Positions 1 to 9,959 of a DNA stretch of 64,000 nucleotides are shown in pieces (position 1 is the first letter of the stretch; every line of letters begins with the position of its first letter). Both the position numbers and the translations under genes were made by a program. The notes under the pieces are model-generated. The model was not told where the DNA came from. It was given only the letters and a program-made list of their open reading frames with translations, and ran no database searches. This DNA is from Sporothrix humicola (Eukaryota > Ascomycota > Sordariomycetes > Ophiostomatales > Ophiostomataceae), in NCBI GenBank assembly GCA_021396245.1, contig WNYE01000002.1:248001-312000 (forward strand). Direction: 5' to 3'.

Positions 1-1048
1 CGATTGGATGGCGAGCCTTGTTGCTTCAGCCTAGCTTATTAAGGGTTGCCACTAATGGGCCACTGGAGCCACTGGAGCCACTGGAAGTTTTCATGGAACA
101 GGGACCTTCCAGGGAAGCTCAGGCAACCAAGCTGCCAACACCCCACATCCCTAGGCCTGAGTTACTGTTGTCTTGATGCTGTCGATCGCCCCTTCCCGCC
201 ATCGAACCTCGCTTAATGCTCCGTAACTCCATGAATCACCCCTCCTGCCCTCCTATCACGGCGCGAGGCGCTGACAGGGAAGGTGCAACTTGGCGCGAAC
301 AAGGCGAGCTAGAAGCCTGCTCCGGAATAGTTCCTCCCGACCGCCAGCATCGCTCCTTCCTTTCTTTACCCTAGGTAAGAAACGAGATCGGTCCTTCCTT
401 TCTTGGGCCTTTTGGGCTTCCCCGGGTTCCTTTTTCGATTTTGGGAAGGCGTGAGGCCTATTTCTCTTTTCCCCTCTTGCATCTCACGATTTTTTGTGTT
501 TTTGCTTTTGAATTGCGTTCATCGAATCCCCAGCCAATTCCGCGTTTTGTTGGAGAGTGCACTTCTGCAACCACACCAGCGTCTCTATTCGCTCTACGTC
601 GGCTACGGGAACACATACGCGGTCGGGTATAGCCGCGTCGTCGGAACGAAACTGGCGCATCTTTTGCAGCTTTGAGCACTTTCAGCCCTTTCACCCTTTT
701 TCGTCCACCTCGACGCAACTCGGCTGCACTTCACCCGCATTCTCGCGTCGAGCTGCAGCTTCTCACCTCGCTCGTTTTCGTCGTCATTCACTTCTCCTAA
801 GCCATTCTTTCGCCAACCTGGGCCCATCTCAGCCGCGCATCTGCCGCCAGCCCTACAGAACATCATTGCACCTTTCCTCACCTTAACCCCTTTCTTCGCC
901 AGGTCGCCATCCCTCGTCCCCGACAAAGCTACTTTTCGTTGCCAATTGGCCGCCCCGGACCTCCGACTGCCTGCTCGTGCCACCATAGTCGACACCGAAG
1001 CTACCCGGGAGCTTCCCTGAGCTTTCTTTTCCGACAAAGAGACTGAAT
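1..1048. other. intergenic / 5' leader of the PP2C gene
   Basis: No supported gene. Short open frames occur on both strands but lack domain character and overlap each other. The last ~600 nt before the ATG at 1049 are pyrimidine-rich on the + strand, as in the other leaders of this window, so they are probably the promoter and transcribed leader of the downstream phosphatase. Confidence 0.5.
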
Positions 1049-3043
1049 ATGGCACCGCCAATATACCACCGAGTAGCCAGGGCGACAGCATCCAACCGAC
1101 TCCGAGCTACCACCTCGCCCCAGACAAAGCGCCTCGCGCTCCTCGACGCATTCATGGGCTACGTCGCCACCTTTCTCGCCCACGGGCGCCCGCCGCGGGC
1201 AGCAGCAGCATACATTCCGTCACTAAACGGCTACACACATATCCGCCAACGTCTGCGGCAAAGCGGAGAGACAACAATGCGCCTGACAGGGAGCTTGACA
1301 GTACCAGTTTCTGTGCCTGTACCAGTAGCTGTGCCACTCGCCCCAGCGTCGCGTCGCTTCTTCCACAACTACTTTGTCACCCACATCCCGTCCTCCTCCC
1401 TCCACCCAGACTCGCGCAGCATCGCCGGCCCTCACCACAAGCTCCCGCGAGCCGCCTCAGTACCACACACTCCAGGGCCACCGGGTACAAGCGGTCCGCT
1501 CCCGGCCTCGGCTGCCCCGACCAACATCTCGACAGCGTCCCCCGGCGGAGCAGTAGCCGGCAGCAGCAGCTCCCTAGGATTTGGCCGTGATTTGACGGTC
1601 GTGCGCATCCCTCTGCGCAGCGCCAAACACCACTTTGGCGCCTCCAATGCGCGCGGCAGCCGGCCCTACAACGAAGACACCAACCAGGCCGGCACCATCA
1701 ACATGCCCGCGTTTGCCAAGCGTGCGCCCATTTCGCTCGTCCGCTCGGCCATCTCCAACAGCCGCAGCACGGGCGAGGGCATCACGGCCGACGGCGCGGG
1801 CGGCGACCCGCAAATCTTTTACTTTGCCGTGTTTGACGGCCACGGCGGCACCGAGTGCTCGGATTTTCTGCGGGACGAGCTGCACGGGTACATTGAGGAG
1901 GCCGCTGCCGATTTCGGTCTGACGAGCAGTCTTCGACGGAAAGGGAAGAATGGAGCGATGGCCGCTCAGACTGCCGTGACGGAAAAAGAGTCTGACGACG
2001 AGTCCAGCAGCAGCAGCGAAACCGAAAAGCCAGAGGAGGATAACGTCACAAAGGCCACGAACCTGCAGCGCGAGCTGTTGCAAGAATACCGCAGCACCGT
2101 CGGCGGCTACTTTCGGCGGTTCAAGCCGGCATGCTTTGCCGAGGGAATCTCCCTGCTCTCGTCGCGGTCGTCGTCCCCCATCTCGTCTGCATCGCAGCCC
2201 ATGTCCTCGTCGAACTCGCCCGTCACCATTGAGTCGGTTCTCACTTATGCGTTTCTCCGCGCCGACCTCGACTTTGTCTCGGCCCAAGCCCGCAAGCCCG
2301 ACCCAGACGACCCGTACGTCTCGGACTTTCCGCTCAACCAAGACGAGGTTTTGGGCGCGCCGCACCACCGCACGCCCTCGGGTCACGGTATTGGCGGTCC
2401 TGTGCGCTTCAAGGGCGGATCGACCGCGTCCGTCGCTCTCATTTCTACGCCCACCCCGGCTCCTTTTTGGCACCCAGCTGCTCGGTCAACCCTGATGGTC
2501 GCCCACGTCGGCGACACCCGTGTTCTTCTCTGTGAGACGGCCACCGGTGAAGCTCGTCCCCTCACCCGTGATCACCACCCCTCCTCGCCCGTCGAGGCTC
2601 GCCGCCTTACCCGCTTTGCCGAGTCGCTCGTCACCGACTCGTTTGGCGAGGAGCGCATCTCGGGGCTGGCCAACAGCCGCGCCTTTGGCGACATGCAGTC
2701 CAAGCGCATCGGCGTGTCGGCCGAGCCCGAGATGGAACGTGTCGATCTCGGCCCGGCCCAGTTTTCGTTTCTCGTCTTGGTGTCTGACGGCGTGTCGGGC
2801 ACGTTGAGCGATCAGGAGATTGTCGACGTCGTCAAGGAGGCGCGCACACCAGAACAGGGCGCACGTGCGGTGGTTGAGTACGCCACTGAAGTGTCGCGTG
2901 ACGGCGACAATGCCACCTGCCTGGTGGTGCGCCTGGGCGGCTGGGAGCGGCGGAGCGAGGGCGGACTCGGCGCGATGGGCACCAAGGAGATCCGGGATGC
3001 GCGGCGGGCCGAAGCCAATGACCCGCGGCGCGGGCGGATGTAA
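1049..3043 (+). CDS. ptc6: PP2C-type serine/threonine phosphatase, PTC6-like (mitochondrial)
   Basis: Intronless, 664 aa. The PP2C core is readable in order: YNEDTNQ near residue 210, the metal-binding FDGHGG near 262-267, GGSTASVALI, VAHVGDTRVLL, LTRDHHP, LANSRAFGD, LVSDGVSG and a final DGDNAT. These supply the aspartates that bind the two Mg/Mn ions. The first ~150 residues are rich in Arg, Ser and Ala with almost no acids, as expected of a mitochondrial presequence. A long insert carrying an acidic Ser/Glu run (about 305-335) splits the catalytic core. Yeast Ptc6/Aup1 is a mitochondrial PP2C linked to pyruvate dehydrogenase and mitophagy; this role is inferred from the family. The first ATG is used; one near 1277 would shorten the presequence. 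It converges on the HET-C gene, 389 nt away. Confidence 0.85.
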   Translation: MAPPIYHRVARATASNRLRATTSPQTKRLALLDAFMGYVATFLAHGRPPRAAAAYIPSLNGYTHIRQRLRQSGETTMRLTGSLTVPVSVPVPVAVPLAPASRRFFHNYFVTHIPSSSLHPDSRSIAGPHHKLPRAASVPHTPGPPGTSGPLPASAAPTNISTASPGGAVAGSSSSLGFGRDLTVVRIPLRSAKHHFGASNARGSRPYNEDTNQAGTINMPAFAKRAPISLVRSAISNSRSTGEGITADGAGGDPQIFYFAVFDGHGGTECSDFLRDELHGYIEEAAADFGLTSSLRRKGKNGAMAAQTAVTEKESDDESSSSSETEKPEEDNVTKATNLQRELLQEYRSTVGGYFRRFKPACFAEGISLLSSRSSSPISSASQPMSSSNSPVTIESVLTYAFLRADLDFVSAQARKPDPDDPYVSDFPLNQDEVLGAPHHRTPSGHGIGGPVRFKGGSTASVALISTPTPAPFWHPAARSTLMVAHVGDTRVLLCETATGEARPLTRDHHPSSPVEARRLTRFAESLVTDSFGEERISGLANSRAFGDMQSKRIGVSAEPEMERVDLGPAQFSFLVLVSDGVSGTLSDQEIVDVVKEARTPEQGARAVVEYATEVSRDGDNATCLVVRLGGWERRSEGGLGAMGTKEIRDARRAEANDPRRGRM

Positions 3044-3432
3044 TTCAGCATTGCGTGCGATTGTCGATTTGATTTCATTTTTGCTTGAGCATCTCTGTCA
3101 CATAAGCATCATCTCTTTCATTGTATATATTTTGATATTTCCTATGTTTTTTTGTCTTTTTTTTTTCTTTTGATTTACAGCATCGCATCATTGCATCATA
3201 TCGCATATAGCACCATCTACCCTTGCATCTTTGCATCTTTGCGTCCTTGCATCTTTGCATCCTTGCATCCTAGCCTTTTCATACCATGGCGGCAAGCAAA
3301 TCAATATAAATCATGTCCTTTTCAAAATAAATATAAACACAACTCCACCCTGTTTCCTGTAAACACTTTATACCGTCCGTATACATGCACCTATTTATTC
3401 CCAGACAGTAGTCTTACACCTTGAATATCTCC
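3044..3432. other. convergent 3' intergenic spacer
   Basis: Shared downstream region of the phosphatase (+) and HET-C (-) genes. It is T-rich after 3060, as in a + strand 3' UTR, contains the TTTGCAT-type minisatellite, and has AATAAA-like A-rich sequence for both directions. No gene seen. Confidence 0.5.
3215..3275. repeat. CATC(T)TTG-type minisatellite
   Basis: About six degenerate 9-10-nt units alternate between gcatctttg and gcatccttg between the two convergent genes. One unit reads gcgtccttg. This is a small tandem array that should be length-variable between strains. Confidence 0.8.
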
Positions 3433-5996
3433 TTAGTACCGCGGCTGGCCCCATCCGCCGGGAGGACCCTGGCCGTAAGGAGGCTGGCCGTATCCTGGCT
3501 GGCCATAAGGCCCGGGTGGAGGCGGGCCGCCCTGGAAGCCGTAGCCAGGTGGAGGAGGACCACCAGGACCGCCCCAACCGGGCGGCGGTGGGCCATAGTT
3601 GCCCTGGGGAGGACCGCCTCCGTAGTGACCTTGTCCATATGGTGGCTGTTGTTGCTGGTAGTGCTGCGGCTGCTGTTGTTGATGGTGTTGCTGCTGCTGC
3701 TGCTGGTGAGGGCCACCTGCCTGAGGGCGCAGGTAGGCATCTGCGGCACCGCCAGTGGGCTGCGCCGACGAAGAAGACGAAGCACCACCTCCGCTGTTGC
3801 TGTAGCCAAAGGCGGGCGACGACGACGACTGCGAACCGGGCGCAGGCGATGCCGACATGTAGTTGGACGAGGCGCTGCCGTCGCGGCCGTCCATGGCGTC
3901 GAGGTCGCGCGTCTTGAACTGCGAGAAGATGGCGCTGGCCACATTGCTGGCCGCACCACCGCCGCCGCCCGAAGCGCCCGTCAGGTTGCCCAGGTTGCCC
4001 AAGTTGGCCAGCTTTGAGAGGTTGGACCAGGTGCTGCCGCCGCCACCGCTGCCGTGGGAGTGACCACCGCCACCGCTGCCACTGCTATGAGAATGGCCTC
4101 CACCGCCGGGGGCCGTCTGGCCGTTGGCGAGCACGTGGTTCTTGCCGTCCTTGACCGACTGCGACGATAGCAGGTGGTTGAGCTCGTTGCGGCGGGGATA
4201 CTCGTTGGCCCAGCGACGCACGGTATCAAACATTTCGCGCTGGATCTGGTTGCGCTCGTCGCGGATGACAGGGTGGTGGAAGGCGTGCAGGACGTCGTTG
4301 ACGACCTCATCGACGGGGACGCCGGTGTTGTCCCATGCATAAAGAATACGGGGCACAGTGTACTGCAGAATAGTTGCGGCAACGCGACCGGCGCACGAGT
4401 TGAGCACATTGGTAAAGTGGTCCTTGGACAGCATGGAGTGCGTCGGGTTCGTGCACCGGGGATCGGTCCAGGGCTCGAGCTGCGACTTGGCGCTGGCGCT
4501 GATGACACCCGAAGAGCCGTCCTTGAGCACCTTGCTGACCTGGTTGATGATGGGGCGGACAAAGGGCGCCAACAGACCAAGGACAAAGGCCGAGAGCGTC
4601 TCGCTGATATGCTCAATAAGCTTCTCGAGACCGGGGATCTTGGAGATGGTGCGGTTGATGGCGCGGACAATCTTGTCGCGGAACTCGAGGATCGGGTAGA
4701 TCTTGCGTGCCGTCTCGACGGGGTCGAACGAGGTGCTCATGCCGGGCACCTGGTTGGGGTTGCTACTCGCACCTGAACCAGAACCGGAAGCCGGCTTGGC
4801 AGTGTTGGGGTCAACACCGGCACGGATGTTGTCGGCCTCCTGCTGGCGGGCCATGGCCTGAAGACGGGTTGCCTCCTGAGCAAACTCGCCGCCGACGCCG
4901 GGTAGCTGGGACACGAGCGAGATAAAGTCGTGGCCGCCACCGCCGCTCGACGAGCCAAAGATGCCGCGGCTGCCATCTCCACCACCACCACCGCCGCCGC
5001 CGCGGGCCTGGTTCTCGGCGTTCTTGAGGGCAATATCGACCTCATCGACCTCGGACTGCGTAAAGTGGTCGGTGGCCTCACCGAGGACAGAGTGCAGGAA
5101 ATCGACAGCGCCGAACGTGCCCGTGACAATCGGGAAGGTGCGGTGGCCCCGCAGATTAATCTCGGACTGGGTGCCACAGTGCGCAAAGACCTGGTTGTAG
5201 CCGAGCTCGCGCAGGGCCAGCTCGCAGTAGTTGCTGTGGGCGCTAAAGTCCTCCATGCAGTGCAGGGCCTGGCCGAGACAGCGCAGCGCCTCGCACAGAT
5301 CGGCCTCCTTGCCGGCAACGCCGTGGCCGCCGTGCAGGTACAGACGGCCAAAGTGGATGCTGCGCGCGAAACTGAAGCGAAGGTAGCCGGCGCTCGTGGC
5401 CCAGCCGCCGCGCTCGTTGGCAATGTAGTTCTTCATGCCGGTGTCCGGGTCGATCTCGAGCTCGCGGGGGTCGACGGGGCCGCGCAGACGCTGGTCAAAC
5501 TTGCGGGCGTCCTCGCCGTCGGCATAGCCCAGCGGGTTGTCAATGTGTTCTTCCGGGCGGTAGACGCCGAGGCGCTCTTCGGTGACCTCGAACTCTTCGG
5601 TGGCGTAGCCAAAGGCAAGGAACGACAGCACCCAAACCAGAATGCGGATCGTGGCGGCGTTGACGCCCTTGAGACTGCCGACGTCGACGGCCTGCGAGTA
5701 GTCGCGGAGCCAGTTGCCAAAGTACGTGCGCTGGACGAGCATCGTCGTCCACTTCTTGCCGTGCAAAAAGGCCACCGTCTTGAGCATATCCTCAATGTCT
5801 GACAGGTTAGGAGCCAAATTCAATCTGATTCTCGTACGGGACCGTACTCACCTCCATGACGCCAGTTGACACCCTCGACTTGCGCAATCGACGGGATGTT
5901 GCCGGCACCAAAAGCGGCCGCCTGGCCAGGCATAAATGCCAAAAAGGCAAAAAGCAGCAGGAGCACAGGGCCCCAGCTGAATGTAGCGCGTGCCAT
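3433..5996 (-). CDS. het-c: HET-C family protein (heterokaryon incompatibility C)
   Basis: Two exons: 5996-5852 and 5798-3433. The 53-nt intron has a GTGAGT donor, CTAAC branch and CAG acceptor; joining gives 836 aa with ...NWRHG followed by DIEDML, as I recall for the Neurospora protein. Residues 1-28 form a signal peptide (MARATF start, Leu/Phe core, GQAAA end). The conserved HET-C domain follows, with motifs such as YFGNWLRDYSQAVDVG and HCMEDFSAHSNYCELAL. Gly runs lie near 290-320. The C-terminus is low complexity: GGGGHSHS, Gln/His runs, then Gly-Pro-Pro-Tyr repeats. In Neurospora, het-c alleles trigger incompatibility with the linked HET-domain gene pin-c. No HET-domain gene is adjacent here, so an incompatibility role is not implied by context. 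Residues before the splice and the signal peptide fix the start. Confidence 0.93.
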
Positions 5997-8010
5997 GTTG
6001 AGGGAGCGGGTGTATGCGATGAATGGAACAGTGATCAAAAAGTTTGATGTTGATGTAATGCAAGGTCGAGGCGCAAAATTCAAAATTGAAAAAAGTGGTT
6101 GCTCGAGATGCGATTTAAGTTTAAGCTTCTGCCCAAAGCTCGGTTGCTGGTGAGGTCACAGGTATGACGGCAGAGAAAGCCAAAAGGAGGGGCTGAAGGG
6201 CTGCAGGCGCCCCACGTTGGATGGGAGGATCGATTGGGGAAATCCTACACTGGAATAAACACTGGCAGACAGTATTTGTCGATATCGCTATCTCGATGAC
6301 GCTTTCTGACGGCGGCCTCTTTTGCGATATTGTGTTGTTTCGTGCTAGATGGATGCCAATTGCAGCAAGGCGGGCGAGTGTAAGGCTGATTTTTGATCTG
6401 CCAGTTCATCGTGGCACCGGATTCTGAAATAAATGCGCACCACCAAAAGTGAGGGCACGAGAGGGGATTCAGCTCGTCCCAAGGGAGAAGCATCTGGACG
6501 GTGATGCCAAGACGCCAGCTTAGTAGTCAAGGGGTAAGTGTTGACAGTTGGAAGTGCCAGCCGGCAGGTGTTGGCGTGAGGCCGCCAGCAGAAGTTTGCC
6601 AGCTGGTCGCTCTTTCCTTAGCTATCATGGTTGTTGATGTCACATGTAAATATCGGTGCAAACAACATGCACAAAATCATGAATACATGCATGCAAGGAA
6701 AGAGCATACGGACAAATAAACAGACGCCGGATCAGTCGTTCTTTTGTGTTTTGATTCCGACCAGGACTGCCTGTCTCCTTTGCTCTTTCCGTTCCTGGCA
6801 CCCTTATATCCTGCGGGTACCGAACGCGGGCCAATGCACCGTCGTATTACGCCGGCAAGTGCCAGGCGAACACCAAAGGATTTAAGAAGGGCTCAAAGGA
6901 CTAACAATATAGACCGTGCGTTTACTGTGTAACTATGCACCAAGCGGAGCCGTTCCTGCTGGCCAGTACGTACCACCGAGCTGTATTCGCACAGTACCGC
7001 ATTTTGCGGGAGATTAGATGGCATGAGCGACCGTCTAATCCTGCGCGCCAGCGCGGTTCTGAGCCGCGCAGCCCCTGAGCAAACGGCGTATGCCCTCTGT
7101 CTCGCTGTATTTTGGTCGAAAACACGCTGTAAAATCTCTGATCGGGCGTGGCAACTCGCCCTTCTCGCACCACATAGGGCCACACCTTCCTCAAAGTAAC
7201 GCCACTCCTTCCTCCTCGGTCCCCGCACCTTCCGCGCATGGGACTTGCTCGACAGGGTATCGAGGGAATGTGGAATTAGCAGTGAGATGTCCAGCAGGTG
7301 CCCACTGCATGATTATTCTAGGGCCCTTCTGTCTGACTTTTTTGACCCTCCAGGGCTCTGTCGCGTCGCGTCGGGCTTCGTCCAACGGAACCAGAACACG
7401 CCACTTGATGCTCCGTTCCCGTATTACTGGCGCACCAAGTGGCCCAGCATGTGGTTGCCCGTTTGGGCAGAAAATTTGAGATTTGAGATTTTTACTATTT
7501 TAATTCAACGTAACTGGGGCGATCATTCTGCGCTGGCCCCTTTTCAGGATTGCTACAGCCTGTTCTCCCGCTTGCTGTAATAACAACACAAACTCTTTGT
7601 ACTTTTTACGTTTTGTTTCTCTCCGAGTGCATCCGCCCTTTCGTGGTCCTCGAATTTCTTTTATGATCTCTTCTTCCCACTGCATCCCGTCTTCACTCCT
7701 TTTCTTCCTTTGTCGTCTTTCTTCTCGCAGCTGTCTCCCTTTTCTATCGTCTGTTCTTTGTTGTCTCTCTCTTTCTGCGATAACACGGTATCTCGATTCT
7801 CGATTTTCGGCATCTCGAATTCCTTCTCCCTTTTCGGTTCTCGTTTCTCGACCATCTTCTCCAGCTCATCTCCAACTGGTCAGCCTGGTGTTGTATTCGT
7901 CTGTACTACGCACCGTTCCCTTCCGCTGGGGACTCTCGACTTCCGCTCGCACTTCTTGGCACCTTGACACAACCTCCGTTCTTCCTTCTATCTCTACCAC
8001 ACACACCAAC
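5997..8010. other. divergent intergenic region between het-c and the fatty acid hydroxylase
   Basis: No gene supported. The sequence from about 7590 to 8010 is strongly C/T-rich on the + strand and reads as the transcribed leader of the hydroxylase gene. An open frame continues upstream from the true start to 7597, but it is a Ser/Leu/Arg/Phe-rich translation of that leader. The rest (5997-7590) is presumably promoter sequence for both divergent genes. Confidence 0.5.
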
Positions 8011-9171
8011 ATGCCTGCTCGCACGCTTCCCAGCTTCACGACCGCCGAGGTCGAGAAGCACAACACGGAGAACGACTGCTACGTCCTCGTCGGCGATACC
8101 GTTTACGACGCCACCGACTTTCTCGAGTCCCATCCCGGTGGTGCCGGCCTGATCCTCGACTATGCCGGCAAGGACATTACCGACATCCTCAAGGACGAGA
8201 TCTCGCACACACACTCCCAGACCGCCTACGACGTGCTCGATGACTCGATCGTCGGCTACCTCAGCAAGGGCAAGAAGAATGGTGCCGCCAACGGCAACGG
8301 CAAGGCCGCTTCCAACGGCATGACCACGGGCGCCGAGTACAGCGACTCCGAGACCGACAAGCCCGGCGTGCACCCGCGCACCGGCATGTCCTGCGAGGAG
8401 GATCTGAGCAAGGACACGGACGCTGCGTCCGACTACAAGAAGCACAAGTTTTTGGACCTCAACCGCCCGCTGCTGATGCAGGTCTGGCGCGGCGGCTTCA
8501 GCAAGGAGTTTTACCTCGATCAGGTCCACCGCCCACGGCACTACAAAGGTGGCGCGTCGGCGCCGCTGTTTGGCAACTTCCTGGAGCCACTGTCTATGAC
8601 GCCGTGGTGGGTTATCCCGACGCTGTGGATCCCGGCCGTGACGGCCCTCGTCATCTACGCCAACGCCGGCTTCACGTCGTCGATTGTCCAGGCTGGCTTC
8701 TTTGTCTTTGGCGTCTGCTTCTGGTCGCTTATCGAGTACTTTATGCACCGCTTCCTCTTCCACCTCGACGAGTACCTGCCCGACAACCGCGTCTTTATTA
8801 CTCTGCACTTCCTGCTGCACGGCATCCACCACTACCTGCCCATGGATAAGTACCGCCTGGTCATGCCGCCGACGCTGTTTGTTGTGCTGGCTGCGCCGTT
8901 CTGGAAGTTTGCCCACACCATCTTCTTCTTTGATTGGTATGTCGCTGCCACGGCCTACGCTGGCGGCGTCTTTGGCTACATCATGTACGACCTCACGCAC
9001 TACTTCCTCCACCACCAGAACCTGCCGCTCTGGTACAAGGACCTCAAGAAGTACCACCTTGCCCACCACTTCCTCGACTACGAGCTGGGCTTTGGCGTCA
9101 CTAGCCGCTTCTGGGACACCATCTTTGGCACCGAGCTGAAGATGCCTGCCCCGGTGGTCAAGTCACAGTAG
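8011..9171 (+). CDS. scs7: fatty acid 2-hydroxylase with N-terminal cytochrome b5 domain
   Basis: Intronless, 386 aa. Residues ~6-85 are a cytochrome b5 domain with the haem motif ESHPGGAGLILDYAGKD. A Gly/Asn/Ala linker follows, then an ER-membrane sterol-desaturase/fatty acid hydroxylase domain with the histidine boxes FMHRFLFHLDEY, LHGIHHYLPMDKYR, HYFLHHQN and HLAHHFLDYELGFG. Hydrophobic helices lie between the boxes. The whole architecture matches yeast Scs7/FA2H, which adds the alpha-hydroxyl to the very-long-chain acyl group of ceramides using electrons delivered through the fused b5 domain. The start MPARTL is chosen because the b5 domain begins right after it and the ATG follows a CACACCAAC context. 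It is transcribed away from het-c. Confidence 0.95.
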   Translation: MPARTLPSFTTAEVEKHNTENDCYVLVGDTVYDATDFLESHPGGAGLILDYAGKDITDILKDEISHTHSQTAYDVLDDSIVGYLSKGKKNGAANGNGKAASNGMTTGAEYSDSETDKPGVHPRTGMSCEEDLSKDTDAASDYKKHKFLDLNRPLLMQVWRGGFSKEFYLDQVHRPRHYKGGASAPLFGNFLEPLSMTPWWVIPTLWIPAVTALVIYANAGFTSSIVQAGFFVFGVCFWSLIEYFMHRFLFHLDEYLPDNRVFITLHFLLHGIHHYLPMDKYRLVMPPTLFVVLAAPFWKFAHTIFFFDWYVAATAYAGGVFGYIMYDLTHYFLHHQNLPLWYKDLKKYHLAHHFLDYELGFGVTSRFWDTIFGTELKMPAPVVKSQ

Positions 9172-9959
9172 ATATTCCCTCGGGATATCGATTGGACTTG
9201 CCTCACCCATACATTCCTTCACGTCTTGCCATATGAATGGCATTCCACCTCGCAATACACCGTCAACACCACCACCGAGACGGAGACACGATTTTGACTT
9301 TGACACGGGCTAAACATTTGCTTTCATGGAGTTCTGGAACACTTTTTACTCTTTTCTGTGTGTTTTCTTCTTTCTTTATCTTTTATAAAAAACGAGAGTG
9401 TCTCGGACAAGAGCACTGCGACGAGAACAGCCTGGAGAAACGGCTTAATTTGAGAGATACCTGTAGTAATAATCTTGAACCTTTCGGGTACATACTTAAT
9501 GAGACTTACCAAAATAAATAGATTCAATCAAAGCATGATAAAAAAAGGCCAAAACAGCACAAGGGCACGACATTGACGTATGTTCCCTATTCTCTGCTCC
9601 TTCCGACTGAAACGACGATCCTGACGCGTCCAAGGGAATGCCGATGAGTTAGCGTCACGTGGCTGCATTAATGCGCTGACTGACTGCAATTTGACTGCAA
9701 ATTTTACAGGAGGTTCGCCCCGACCCCACTTTTTAACCGCAAGACTAGGCTTTTTTCCTCCTGCCTTCCCAGCGGCAATTTCCAACTTCCTCTTGCAACT
9801 TCAAAGTTGAACCACTTCACGACTCTATCGATTTTGACGACGCATCCTAATCGCTACCCATCCAGTCAACACATAACTCAGACTACCGTCATCGATATCT
9901 GACATTAATCCTCGATCTTTTTTATTATCTAGTACGCGATACACGAAAACGACAGGGAG
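9172..9959. other. intergenic region, 788 nt
   Basis: 3' UTR of the hydroxylase followed by the promoter of the RNA-binding protein gene. A/T-rich at 9360-9540. The 200 nt before the ATG at 9960 contain the leader. I see no gene or RNA gene. Confidence 0.5.

Noticed and set aside
4930..5802. 290-codon + strand open frame
   Set aside because: Lies antisense inside the HET-C coding exon and reflects its GC-rich third positions.
7597..8010. N-terminal extension of the hydroxylase frame
   Set aside because: Translation of a C/T-rich leader; the b5 domain starts right after the ATG at 8011.
7906..9069. 387-codon minus-strand open frame
   Set aside because: Antisense shadow of the fatty acid hydroxylase.
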